Shown piece by piece: positions 16,306 through 24,330 of a stretch of DNA of 64,000 bases. The notes below the pieces were generated by a model. The model was not told where the DNA came from. It ran no database searches and saw only the letters and a program-made list of their open reading frames with translations. The position numbers and the translations under genes are program-made. The stretch comes from Rhizobium phaseoli (GTDB lineage Bacteria > Pseudomonadota > Alphaproteobacteria > Rhizobiales > Rhizobiaceae), in assembly GCF_003985125.1 (NCBI RefSeq), contig NZ_ML133581.1, forward strand, positions 62,001 to 126,000, in the 5' to 3' direction. Position 1 is the first letter of the stretch, and every line of letters begins with the position of its first letter.

Positions 16306-16329
16306 AGGGCGCAATGTTTAGATCATACA

Positions 16330-16794
16330 ATGCTCGACGATCGTGACAGACGTATTCTCGATATGCTGCAGAAGGATGCGGGCATATCCGTGAGCGATCT
16401 TGCCGAGCGCGTGGCGCTATCGGTTTCGGCCTGCTCGCGGCGCATCCAGCGGCTGGAGGAAAGCGGCCATATTCTTCGGCGCATCGTCGTGCTCGACCGG
16501 GAAAGCATGGGCGTGCCGACGACGGTCTTCGCCCTCGTCAAGACGGCGCACCACTCGGACGACTGGACCGAAACCTTCCGCCGGATCATCAGCGACATCC
16601 CCGAAATCGTCGAGGCGCACCGGCTGACCGGCAATCACGACTACATCCTGAAAATCGTGCTGCCGCGCGTCGAGCATTACGATGTCATCTACAAGCAGAT
16701 CGTGCGCAAGCTGGAACTCTTCGACGTCTCGGCCTCGATCTCGATGGAAGAATTGAAACACGGAATGGCGATACCCGTGGGTTATGCGCGGTAA
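16330..16794 (+). CDS. Lrp/AsnC-family transcriptional regulator
   Basis: 154 residues starting MLDDRDRRILDMLQKDAGIS. The HTH is LAERVALSVSACSRRIQRLE. The C-terminal RAM effector domain carries VEAHRLTGNHDYILKIV, where amino acids bind between dimers. It is divergent from the Asp/Glu racemase, the likely target. The perfect inverted repeat 25 bp upstream supports local autoregulation. Confidence 0.92.
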   Translation: MLDDRDRRILDMLQKDAGISVSDLAERVALSVSACSRRIQRLEESGHILRRIVVLDRESMGVPTTVFALVKTAHHSDDWTETFRRIISDIPEIVEAHRLTGNHDYILKIVLPRVEHYDVIYKQIVRKLELFDVSASISMEELKHGMAIPVGYAR

Positions 16795-16820
16795 GCCGGC
16801 ATTTTGAGGACTGCGATAAT

Positions 16821-17378
16821 ATGAGCATTGGCGATATTCATAGCTATTTCCTGCCCGGAGAAAAGCTTCTTTGGTCCGGCCGTCCCGCACAGGGATTTCG
16901 TCTGACAAGATGGGATTTCGCCCTGGTTCCCTTCTCGCTTTTTTGGGGCGGCTTTGCTCTCTTCTGGGAGACGAGCGTTTGGACGACGCCGGGGACGCCT
17001 GTATTCATGCGCCTATGGGGTATCCCGTTCGTTCTGATAGGACTTTATTTGATTGCCGGACGCTTTGTCGTTGATGCGGCCGTGCGGGCTCGTACGGAAT
17101 ACGCGCTGACCGACCGGCGCGTCATCATTCGCAGAAGCGGTTTGCTTCCGAATTTCTCTGCCACCCAACTCGAGCTGCTGCCGTCGATCAATCTGGAAGA
17201 GGGCCGCTTCGGGACGGGGACGATCACATTCGGCGTGTCTTCCCTGCAGCGGTACAAAACGGCGGGGGTCTGGACGCCCAGCCTGTCGAGGGAGCCTCAG
17301 CTTCTGGGGATCGACAGCGTGCGGCAAGTCTATAACCTCCTGGAGAAAGCAAGGCTCGATTGCCTGAAGAGCCGATGA
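16821..17378 (+). CDS. Membrane protein with bacterial PH-like domain
   Basis: 185 residues with two membrane segments (about 31-49 and 62-84). A soluble part follows (ARTEYALTDRRVIIRRSGLL), which is the start of the bacterial PH / DUF304-like fold found in small inner-membrane proteins. The N-terminal LPGEKLLWSGRPAQGF is a common lead-in for this group. Function unknown. It is 26 bp after the AsnC gene but is probably independent. Confidence 0.7.
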   Translation: MSIGDIHSYFLPGEKLLWSGRPAQGFRLTRWDFALVPFSLFWGGFALFWETSVWTTPGTPVFMRLWGIPFVLIGLYLIAGRFVVDAAVRARTEYALTDRRVIIRRSGLLPNFSATQLELLPSINLEEGRFGTGTITFGVSSLQRYKTAGVWTPSLSREPQLLGIDSVRQVYNLLEKARLDCLKSR

Positions 17379-17417
17379 TTCTTCACGTCGTGGACAGCGA
17401 TTAACTTGCCTCGATAT

Positions 17418-17442
17418 GGAACGTTTTTCGACATACTACGTT
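17418..17442 (+). promoter_or_regulatory. EcfG (RpoE2-type) general stress promoter
   Basis: GGAAC (17418-17422), 16 bases, then CGTT (17439-17442). This is an exact match to the alphaproteobacterial EcfG consensus GGAAC-N16/17-CGTT. It lies 65 bp upstream of the BA14K-like gene. Confidence 0.8.
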
Positions 17443-17459
17443 CACCTTTGGTTCAGGAG

Positions 17460-17500
17460 GAGGGGAGGATAGTCTCTCCTCTTGGAGGAGTAGAGGAGGA
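17460..17500 (+). promoter_or_regulatory. Leader with alternative hairpins near the ribosome site
   Basis: CTCTCCTC (17474-17481) can pair upstream with GAGGGGAG (17460-17467; 8 bp, one G-U). Alternatively its CTCCTC part can pair downstream with GAGGAG (17485-17490; 6 bp, 3-base loop). The two pairings exclude each other. The true Shine-Dalgarno (GAGGAGG, 17493-17499) follows directly. This may be a translational control element or merely purine-rich drift. Confidence 0.4.
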
Positions 17501-17506
17501 ACAGTC

Positions 17507-18022
17507 ATGAGAAAGCTAACCGTCGCCGCGTTAAGCTTGATCATAGGTATCCCCGGCGTCACGCCGGCTCAGGCGTTTCCGGCTATCAACCCGCCCACGA
17601 TCGAACCTCAGCAGCAGATAGAGAACGTGCAATGGCATGGCGGCCACGGCCACTGGCATGGCGGCCATCACGGTGGTTACCATCACGGTCATGGATCGGG
17701 CTGGGGCTGGGCCTTGGGTGGTCTGGCCGTCGGTACGATCATAGGCGGCGCATTGGCCCAGCCCTATTACGGCTCGTACTACGGCTCACCCTATGGCTAT
17801 TACGGCTCGCCTTACGGCTATTATGGTCGGCCCTATGGCTATTACGGCTCGCCTTACCGCTATTATGGCCGGCCTTACCGCGCCTATGCGTCGTCTGCCT
17901 ATTATGGCGGGGGCGGGAGCCACCAGGCCTGGTGCTATGCGCGCTACCGTTCCTACAGGGCATTCGACAATACGTTCCAGCCCTATAACGGACCCCGTCG
18001 CCAGTGCCTCGGTCCCTATTGA
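17507..18022 (+). CDS. Secreted Gly/Tyr-rich protein with BA14K-like C-terminus
   Basis: 171 residues: a signal peptide (about 1-24, ending TPAQA), a His/Gly-rich part ([20 protein letters not shown]), one hydrophobic Gly-rich segment ([16 protein letters not shown]), then tandem YYGSPYG / YYGRPYG repeats. The C-terminus, [20 protein letters not shown] and a final Cys, matches the BA14K family of Brucella and rhizobia, reported as immunoreactive lectin-like envelope proteins. The upstream EcfG promoter places it in the general stress response. The repeats may vary in number between strains. Confidence 0.8.
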   Translation: MRKLTVAALSLIIGIPGVTPAQAFPAINPPTIEPQQQIENVQWHGGHGHWHGGHHGGYHHGHGSGWGWALGGLAVGTIIGGALAQPYYGSYYGSPYGYYGSPYGYYGRPYGYYGSPYRYYGRPYRAYASSAYYGGGGSHQAWCYARYRSYRAFDNTFQPYNGPRRQCLGPY

Positions 18023-18266
18023 TAGGCAGGGTACACATCTGATCTGTGAACTGGTTCCAGGCCGCTCCTCATTCGAGGTTTGGCCTGGGCACCGATAACT
18101 GCGTCTCCGCTCCACAACCTCCATCGGGCTCGATCCCCTTGAAAGCCGATAATTCCGAGTGCCCTCGATTGCCGCCAGCGCAAGGCAGGCATGCCGAAAC
18201 GGCGGTTGCAACCTTTGCGGTGAAGGCCACATTGGCTTTCAGCGAAATGGCGCAAAGGGGCAGGTC

Positions 18267-19532
18267 ATGAGCGATCATCATGTCGTGGTTGTCGGCGGCG
18301 GTTTCGGCGGGCTGCAGCTCGTCAACGGGTTGAAGGGCGCAGGCGTGAGGATCACGCTCGTCGACCGGCGCAATCATCATCTCTTCCAGCCGCTGCTCTA
18401 TCAGGTGGCGACGACCATCCTTTCCACCTCGGAGATCGCCTGGCCGATCCGCCGCCTCTATGCCGACCGGCCAGATGTGACGGTGCTGCTCGGCGAGGTC
18501 AACGGTGTCGACAGCAGCACCAAGACGGTATCCCTCCGCAACGGCATGACTCTGAGTTACGACACGCTGGTGGTGGCGACGGGGGCGACGCATGCCTATT
18601 TCGGCCATGACGAATGGGAGCCGGTGGCGCCCGGCCTGAAGACGCTGGAGGATGCGACGACGATCCGCCGGCGCGTGCTGCTCGCCTTCGAGAAGGCGGA
18701 GATGGAGACCGATCCCGCCGTGCGCGACGCGCTTCTGACCTTCACCATCGTCGGCGCGGGGCCGACCGGCGTCGAGCTGGCCGGCATCATCGCCGAGCTT
18801 GCGCATTTCACCCTGCCCAGGGAATTCCGCAACATCGATACGCGCAAGACCCGCGTCGTGCTTGTCGAGGCCGGCCCGCGGGTGCTGCCGGCCTTGGCCG
18901 AGGAGCTTTCGGCCTATGCTGAAAAGGCGCTGAAGAAGCTTGGTGTGGAGATACATCTGGGCAAGCCGGTGACCGAATGCAGCGCCGATGGCGTCCGGAT
19001 CGGCGAGACATTTATCCCCAGCCGCACGATCGTCTGGGCGGCCGGCGTTACCGCTTCGCCGGCGGCCCGCTGGCTTGGCGTGCCGGCCGACCGGGCAGGG
19101 CGCGTCGTTGTCGAAAAGGACCTGAGCGCGCCGGGTCTGCCCGACGTCTTCGTCATCGGCGATACGGCCTCCGTCATGCGCGAGGACGGCAAGCCGGTGC
19201 CGGGTATCGCGCCCGCCGCCAAGCAGCAGGGCGGTTACGTCGCCAAGGTCATCCGTGCCCGCCTGTCCGGCAAGCCGGCGCCCGCGCCGTTCAAATATTG
19301 GCACCAGGGGAGCCTGGCGACGATCGGCCAAAGTGCGGCGATCATCGATTTCGGCCGGATCAAGCTGAAAGGCTGGATCGCCTGGTGGATCTGGGGCCTC
19401 GCCCATATCTACTTCCTGATCGGCACCCGCTCGCGCTTCACCGTCGCCTGGAACTGGCTGTGGATCTATTTGAGCGGCCAGCACAGCGCCCGGCTCATTA
19501 CGCAGCGGGAGACGATGCGGGAGGAGGGGTAG
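18267..19532 (+). CDS. ndh: Type II NADH dehydrogenase (NDH-2)
   Basis: 421 residues. The FAD-binding motif is VVVVGGGFGGLQLV at the N-terminus, the NADH motif FTIVGAGPTGVELAGIIAEL, and the quinone-site region FKYWHQGSLATIG. The C-terminal membrane-associating segment IAWWIWGLAHIYFLIG is present. It transfers electrons from NADH to quinone at the inner membrane without proton pumping. Start at the ATG at 18267 (MSDHHVVVVGG); a longer frame adds non-family residues. Single gene. Confidence 0.93.
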   Translation: MSDHHVVVVGGGFGGLQLVNGLKGAGVRITLVDRRNHHLFQPLLYQVATTILSTSEIAWPIRRLYADRPDVTVLLGEVNGVDSSTKTVSLRNGMTLSYDTLVVATGATHAYFGHDEWEPVAPGLKTLEDATTIRRRVLLAFEKAEMETDPAVRDALLTFTIVGAGPTGVELAGIIAELAHFTLPREFRNIDTRKTRVVLVEAGPRVLPALAEELSAYAEKALKKLGVEIHLGKPVTECSADGVRIGETFIPSRTIVWAAGVTASPAARWLGVPADRAGRVVVEKDLSAPGLPDVFVIGDTASVMREDGKPVPGIAPAAKQQGGYVAKVIRARLSGKPAPAPFKYWHQGSLATIGQSAAIIDFGRIKLKGWIAWWIWGLAHIYFLIGTRSRFTVAWNWLWIYLSGQHSARLITQRETMREEG

Positions 19533-19551
19533 GTTCCTGCGCCGCCTCTCC

Positions 19552-19596
19552 GGCCTCATCCCGAGGTGCCCCGAAGGGGCCTCGAAGGACGAGGCC
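19552..19596. repeat. Dispersed palindromic repeat (member 1)
   Basis: Nested inverted repeat. The outer arms GGCCTCATC / GACGAGGCC match at 8 of 9 positions, and the inner CCCCGAAGGGG is flanked by GAGG and CCTC. The form CCTCAT-GAGGTGC-GCCTCGAAG recurs at 21858-21992 and 60117-60163. Confidence 0.6.
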
Positions 19597-19913
19597 GGCC
19601 ACCGCCGATTTACCTTGCGATATCGGATGCCGCCCAGCCACCCGCCCTCGTGGTTCGAGACGGCCCTCCGTTCATCGCTGCAATCGATTCGCTGGATCGA
19701 TTGCTTTGCTCCTCACCCTCACCATGAGGGCTGATCGGTGTGCCGGGGCGCGCACGCCCAACCTTGACACATCTCCCCACCCGTCCTTAGCATCCCGCCC
19801 GCGTCTCCCCATCACCGGGATGCCGCATGCATCGTAACAACGGACAGAGGTTCCAATGCGCCGAGTCACTTCTCACGAAAATCACATCCGAATTTCTGAG
19901 AAGATGGTGGTTC
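19597..19913. other. Intergenic region with a hairpin
   Basis: No gene seen. It contains a perfect 9-bp hairpin, GCAATCGAT (19680-19688) and ATCGATTGC (19696-19704), followed by TTTGCT, possibly a weak ndh terminator. Further degenerate pieces of palindromic repeat (CCTCGTGGTTCGAGACGG near 19651 and CCTCACCATGAGGG near 19716) are also present. Confidence 0.45.
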
Positions 19914-21869
19914 ATGCGCGCTATGAATTTGGGCATCCTCGCCCATGTGGATGCAGGCAAGACTAGCCTTACCGAAAGACTGCTTTTTAACGCCGGCGTC
20001 ATCGACAAGCCCGGCAGCGTCGATAGCGGCGATACGCAAACGGATACGCTCGAACTCGAACGGCAGCGCGGCATCACGATCCGGGCCGCGGTGGTATCGT
20101 TTGCGATCGGCGGCAGGACCGTCAATCTGATCGATACGCCCGGCCACCCGGATTTCGTCGCCGAGGTGGAGCGGGTGCTCGGATTGCTGGATGCGGCGGT
20201 CGTCGTGGTTTCGGCGGTCGAGGGCGTGCAGGCGCAGACGCGCGTGCTGGTGAGGGCGCTGCGGCGGCTCGGCGTTCCCTTCGTCTTCTTCGTCAACAAG
20301 ATCGATCGCCTCGGCGCCCGCTACGGGGAGGTGATGGAGGCGCTTGCCGCGCAGCTTTCGGTCCGGCCGATACCCATGTCTTCGGTCATCGATGCCGGCG
20401 GCAAGCTTGCCCGGGTGGAAGCGCTGGACCCGGGGAGTGAGCCGCTTTTTTCGGCGCTCTGCGAGGCGCTCGGGGAAAACGACGAGGCGCTGCTCGACGA
20501 TTATGTGCTCGCCCCCGAGCGCCTGACCGGGGAAAGGCTCGGCCGTTCTCTGGCCGATCAGGTGGCGCGCGGTCTGGTGCATCCGGTCTTTGCGGGCGCG
20601 GCGATGACCGGCGCCGGCGTGCCGGCGCTGGCCTCAGCCATCGCGACGATCTTGCCCGAGCGGCATCCCGATCCGGACGGGCCGGTTGCGGGGAAGATCT
20701 TTAAGATCGAGCGCGGCTGGGGCGGCGAGAAGCTGTGTTATGTCTATCTGACATCCGGTACGGTGGGGCTACGGCAATATCTCGATCTGCCGAAAGGCGC
20801 GGATAGAGTGACCGCGATCCAGCTCTTCCAGGGCGGGCGCAGTCATGGCGCCGAGAGCTTCGGCGCCGGGCAGATCGCGCGCGTCAGCGGACTTGCCGGC
20901 GCCCGGATCGGCGATGCGGTGGGCGGCGATCAGGGGGCTACCGGAAGGGCTCACTTCGCGCCGCCGACGCTCGAAACCCGCGTGCTTGCGCGGCGGCCTT
21001 CGGAGAGGGCGGCGCTGTGGATGGCATTGAGAGAGATGGCCGAACAGGATCCCCTGATCAACCTGCATCGGAACGAAGAAGCCGACGAGGTTTTCGTATC
21101 GCTCTACGGCGAGGTGCAGAAGGAGGTCATCCAGGCGACCCTACTGGCGGATTTCGGCCTCGATGCGAGCTTCGAAGAAAGCACGGTCATCCTGGCCGAG
21201 AGGCCGGCGGCAACCGGAAGCGGCCTGCAGATCCTCTTCAAGGAGCCCAATCCGTTTCTCGCCACCATCGGCCTGCGAGTCGAGCCGCGCCCTGCCGGGG
21301 CGGGCAACAGCTTTGCGCTCGAAGTGGATGTCGGCCAGATGCCGGTCGCCTTCTACCGGGCGGTCGAGGAAACCGTGTTCGAAACGCTGAAGCAGGGCAT
21401 TTTCGGCTGGCAGGTCATCGATTGCCATGTGGCGATGACGGCGGCGCGCCACAGCTCGCCCGCCAGCACCGCTGCCGATTTCCGCCAGCTGACGCCCTGG
21501 GTGCTGGCAACGGCGCTTTCTGCCGCGCAAACCGTGCTCTGCGAACCAGTCGACCACTTTCATCTCGAAACCCCGGCCGAAGGCCTCAGCGGCGTACTGG
21601 CCCTGCTGGCGAAATCCGCCGCGACGACGACAGATTCGGTGATCGCCGACGGCGTGGCACGGCTCGAAGGCACGCTGGCGTCTCAGATGGTCCAGAGCGT
21701 CCAGCAGCAATTGCCGGGGCTGACGAGCGGGGCAGGGACGATGGAGACGGCTTTCGATCACTATGCCCCGATATCAGGACCGCCGCGCCTGCGGCCGCGT
21801 TCGGGGCCTGATCCGTTCAATCCGGTGGAGTATTTGTTGCGGTTGCAGACCAGGAGAGCCTCATGCTGA
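19914..21869 (+). CDS. TetM/TetO-like ribosomal protection family GTPase
   Basis: About 651 residues, close to Tet(M) at 639. Translation-factor G motifs are ILAHVDAGKTSLTERLLF (G1), QRGITIRAA (G2), LIDTPGHPDF (G3) and FVNKIDRLGA (G4). EF-G-like domains II to V follow, as in ribosomal protection proteins, which release tetracycline from the 30S A site. The chromosomal, GC-typical copy suggests an old housekeeping-like homologue, and actual resistance is not shown. The start is uncertain between the ATGs at 19914 and 19923. The last codons lie inside a palindromic repeat (from 21858), which may have altered the C-terminus. Confidence 0.85.
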   Translation: MRAMNLGILAHVDAGKTSLTERLLFNAGVIDKPGSVDSGDTQTDTLELERQRGITIRAAVVSFAIGGRTVNLIDTPGHPDFVAEVERVLGLLDAAVVVVSAVEGVQAQTRVLVRALRRLGVPFVFFVNKIDRLGARYGEVMEALAAQLSVRPIPMSSVIDAGGKLARVEALDPGSEPLFSALCEALGENDEALLDDYVLAPERLTGERLGRSLADQVARGLVHPVFAGAAMTGAGVPALASAIATILPERHPDPDGPVAGKIFKIERGWGGEKLCYVYLTSGTVGLRQYLDLPKGADRVTAIQLFQGGRSHGAESFGAGQIARVSGLAGARIGDAVGGDQGATGRAHFAPPTLETRVLARRPSERAALWMALREMAEQDPLINLHRNEEADEVFVSLYGEVQKEVIQATLLADFGLDASFEESTVILAERPAATGSGLQILFKEPNPFLATIGLRVEPRPAGAGNSFALEVDVGQMPVAFYRAVEETVFETLKQGIFGWQVIDCHVAMTAARHSSPASTAADFRQLTPWVLATALSAAQTVLCEPVDHFHLETPAEGLSGVLALLAKSAATTTDSVIADGVARLEGTLASQMVQSVQQQLPGLTSGAGTMETAFDHYAPISGPPRLRPRSGPDPFNPVEYLLRLQTRRASC

Positions 21870-21992
21870 GGTGCGCAGGCCGAAGGCCGGAGCCTCGAAG
21901 CATGGGGCGGGCGCTCCCATGGCGGCGGATTGGAGCGGCGTTGGCGGGCGATGCTTCGAGGCGATCCTGCGGATCGCACCTCAGCATGAGGG
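21858..21992. repeat. Large dispersed palindromic repeat (member 2)
   Basis: Outer arms of about 40 bp: CCTCATGCTGAGGTGCG... from 21859 and ...CGCACCTCAGCATGAGG to 21991. Inner arms GCCTCGAAGCA and TGCTTCGAGGC bracket a 50-bp centre. The left arm carries the last codons and stop of the TetM-like gene. The right arm ends about 60 bp from the convergent dehydrogenase stop. Confidence 0.75.
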
Positions 21993-22053
21993 CCGGTGGC
22001 GGATGCCGGTCGCCAATAAAAAAGCGGCTCCCGAAGGAGCCGCCCTGCATTCC

Positions 22054-23100
22054 TCAAGCCGCCAGCGAGGCGATGTCGATGACGAAGCGGTAGCGGACGT
22101 CGCTCTTGACGACCCGCTCGTAGGCTTCGTTGATATTCTGGATGTCGATCTTCTCGATCTCCGAGACGATGTTGTGCTTGCCGCAGAAGTCGAGCATCTC
22201 CTGGGTTTCCTTGATCGAGCCGATCATCGACCCAGCCAGGCTCTTGCGCCCGCCGATGACGGAGAAGGCGTGGACCGGAACCGGGTGCTCGGGAACGCCG
22301 ACCAGAACCATTGTGCCGTCAGACTTCAACAGGTTGAGATAGGCATTCCAATCGATTGCCGTGCCGACCGTGTTGATGATCAGGTCGAAGGTGCCGGCGA
22401 GCTTGGTGAAGGTCTCGGCGTCGCTCGTTGCATAATAGTCATTGGCGCCGAGCTTGAGACCGTCTTCCTTCTTCGACAGCGACTGGGAAAGGACGGTGAT
22501 GTCGGCACCCATGGCAGCGCCGATCTTCACGCCCATATGGCCGAGACCGCCCATGCCGACAATCGCAATTTTCTTGCCAGGACCGGCTTTCCAATGCGCG
22601 AGTGGCGAGTAGAGCGTGATACCGGCGCAAAGCAGCGGGGCGCCGGAATCGAGCGGAATATTGTCGGGGAAGCGCAGCACATAGCCTTCCTTGACGACGA
22701 TCGAGTCGGAGTAGCCGCCGAAGGTCGGGGTCGTGCCATCGGCTTCATAGCCGTTATAGGTCGGGACTAGTCCCGGCAGGTAGTGTTCGTAATCCAGATC
22801 ACGCGCGGCGCAGCCTACGCAGGAATCGACGAAGCAGCCGACGCCGACGCGGTCGCCGACCTTGAATTTCGTGACCTTGGAGCCGACGGCGGAAACGACG
22901 CCGGCAACCTCGTGGCCCGGTACCATCGGGAATATCGAGTTGCCCCACTCGTTGCGGGCCTGATGAATGTCGGAGTGGCAGACGCCGCAATATTGAACCG
23001 CGATGACGACGTCGTCATCATTGGGCTCGCGGCGTTCGAAGGTAAAGGGGGTCAGCGGTTGCGACGCGTCGGTTGCGGCATAGCCTTTTGCGATAGCCAT
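22054..23100 (-). CDS. Zinc-type NAD(P)-dependent alcohol dehydrogenase (YahK/CAD group)
   Basis: 348 residues. The catalytic zinc site is visible: C38 and H42 region in [11 protein letters not shown], and PGHEVAGVV (H63, E64). The nucleotide motif is [15 protein letters not shown]. At the structural zinc lobe I read [19 protein letters not shown]: only two of the usual four Cys of the C-x2-C-x2-C-x7-C lobe remain. The enzyme reduces or oxidises aldehydes and alcohols in the cytoplasm. It is divergent from an AraC regulator with an AraC_N domain, like yqhD/yqhC, which suggests induction by aldehydes. Confidence 0.9.
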   Translation of the reverse strand: MAIAKGYAATDASQPLTPFTFERREPNDDDVVIAVQYCGVCHSDIHQARNEWGNSIFPMVPGHEVAGVVSAVGSKVTKFKVGDRVGVGCFVDSCVGCAARDLDYEHYLPGLVPTYNGYEADGTTPTFGGYSDSIVVKEGYVLRFPDNIPLDSGAPLLCAGITLYSPLAHWKAGPGKKIAIVGMGGLGHMGVKIGAAMGADITVLSQSLSKKEDGLKLGANDYYATSDAETFTKLAGTFDLIINTVGTAIDWNAYLNLLKSDGTMVLVGVPEHPVPVHAFSVIGGRKSLAGSMIGSIKETQEMLDFCGKHNIVSEIEKIDIQNINEAYERVVKSDVRYRFVIDIASLAA

Positions 23101-23193
23101 CTGAAGCTTCCTTTGGGGTTGGGAGGGGTTGAGCGGGATGGCGCACTATTGCCCGCAACATGGCGAGGGCGTTAGAGCGATCCTCTCGGCTTC

Positions 23194-23209
23194 TTGCACG
23201 ATCCTGCAA
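23194..23209. promoter_or_regulatory. Dyad TTGCA-N6-TGCAA in the divergent ADH/AraC region
   Basis: Perfect 5-bp arms around CGATCC, about midway between the two divergent genes. Candidate regulator site. Confidence 0.4.
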
Positions 23210-23275
23210 AAGTGAGGCGCCCGGCTGTTTGCGAAATGGCAAAGACACTCTAGATAAGGGCGGTATCGCCCGCGC

Positions 23276-23303
23276 CAGACAGCTGACAGTCAGACAGCTG
23301 ACA
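23276..23303. repeat. 13-bp tandem direct repeat before the AraC gene
   Basis: CAGACAGCTGACA occurs twice (23276-23288 and 23291-23303) separated by GT, ending 14 bp before the AraC-type start. AraC proteins bind direct repeats, so this may be an operator, but a simple tandem duplication is equally possible. Confidence 0.5.
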
Positions 23304-23317
23304 AAGAGAGTTGCCGC

Positions 23318-24226
23318 ATGACTTTGCCCTTCAGCCCCTATCAGGAAATCGTCGATATCGCGATGCGCTTTGCGCCAGATGACGGCGAGTTCTCGACTAA
23401 TATCGGCAATCTCCACATCAGCCGCCGGTCCAAGCCCAGCGATCCCTTCCACAGCAGCTATCGGCCCTGTTTTGCCTTCGTGCTGCAGGGGGCCAAGAGC
23501 CTGCAGCTCGGCACGGAACTCATCAGCTACGGGACCGGGGACTATCTGCTGACGTCGCTCGACCTGCCGGTCGCCTGGCGGGTCACGGAGGCAAGCCCCG
23601 AGGTTCCGCATCTCTGCCTGGGGCTGGCGATCGATTCGGAGAAGCTCCTGGAACTGCTCAGCCGCATCGATGTTCCCCGCCCGGCCGCCGATACCGACGG
23701 ACAGCGCGGCATGGTGGTGAACGTCGCGCCGCCGGAGCTGATGGATGCCGCCGTTCGCCTGCTGCGCTTGCTCGATCGTCCAGGCGACATTCCCGCCATG
23801 GCGCCGCTGATCGAGCAGGAGATCCTCTACCGCGTGCTGACTGGGCCGCACGGCGCGCGCCTGATCAACATCGCCACGGCGGACAGCCACAGCAACAGGA
23901 TCGCGCGGGCCGTCGCCTGGCTGAAGGAGAATTTCGCCCGGGCGCTGCGCATTGAGGACCTCGCCGAGCGCGTTAATATGAGCGTGTCGTCCTTCCATCA
24001 CCATTTCAAGTCGGTGACGGCGATGACGCCCGTTCAGTATCAGAAGCAGCTTCGCCTGCACGAGGCGCGCCGGCTGATGCTGGTCGAGCGGCTCGATGCG
24101 GGCACGGCCGGCCACCGCGTCGGCTATCAGAGCCCGTCGCAGTTCAGCCGCGAATACAGCCGCCTCTACGGCGCATCGCCGGCCCGCGACATCGATGGCG
24201 TGCGCGAGATGATGGCGGCGGAATAG
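23318..24226 (+). CDS. AraC-family regulator with AraC_N domain (YqhC-like)
   Basis: 302 residues. The N-terminal AraC_N-type domain (RPCFAFVLQGAKSLQLGTEL, then DYLLTSLDLPVAWRV) precedes two AraC HTHs (IEDLAERVNMSVSSFHHHFK and the second with VGYQSPSQFSREYSRLYGAS). AraC_N proteins such as E. coli YqhC activate a neighbouring aldehyde reductase gene; here the neighbour is the divergent alcohol dehydrogenase. Start at the ATG at 23318. Confidence 0.92.
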   Translation: MTLPFSPYQEIVDIAMRFAPDDGEFSTNIGNLHISRRSKPSDPFHSSYRPCFAFVLQGAKSLQLGTELISYGTGDYLLTSLDLPVAWRVTEASPEVPHLCLGLAIDSEKLLELLSRIDVPRPAADTDGQRGMVVNVAPPELMDAAVRLLRLLDRPGDIPAMAPLIEQEILYRVLTGPHGARLINIATADSHSNRIARAVAWLKENFARALRIEDLAERVNMSVSSFHHHFKSVTAMTPVQYQKQLRLHEARRLMLVERLDAGTAGHRVGYQSPSQFSREYSRLYGASPARDIDGVREMMAAE

Positions 24227-24330
24227 AGCACCGCGCCCGGCGCGATACACTTGCATTGCGCTGTATTAAAGGATGTTTGACCTTTGGCGGCTAGTCTGAC
24301 GCCAAACATCCAGCAGGCACCGACGCGCGC

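Noticed and set aside
18069-19559. Long minus-strand open frame opposite the NADH dehydrogenase gene
   Set aside because: It is the antisense of a well-conserved gene; high GC content commonly gives such frames, and the protein has no recognisable domain.
19914-21869. Recently acquired tetracycline resistance element
   Set aside because: No integrase, transposase, leader peptide or composition change is seen, only native-type palindromic repeats.
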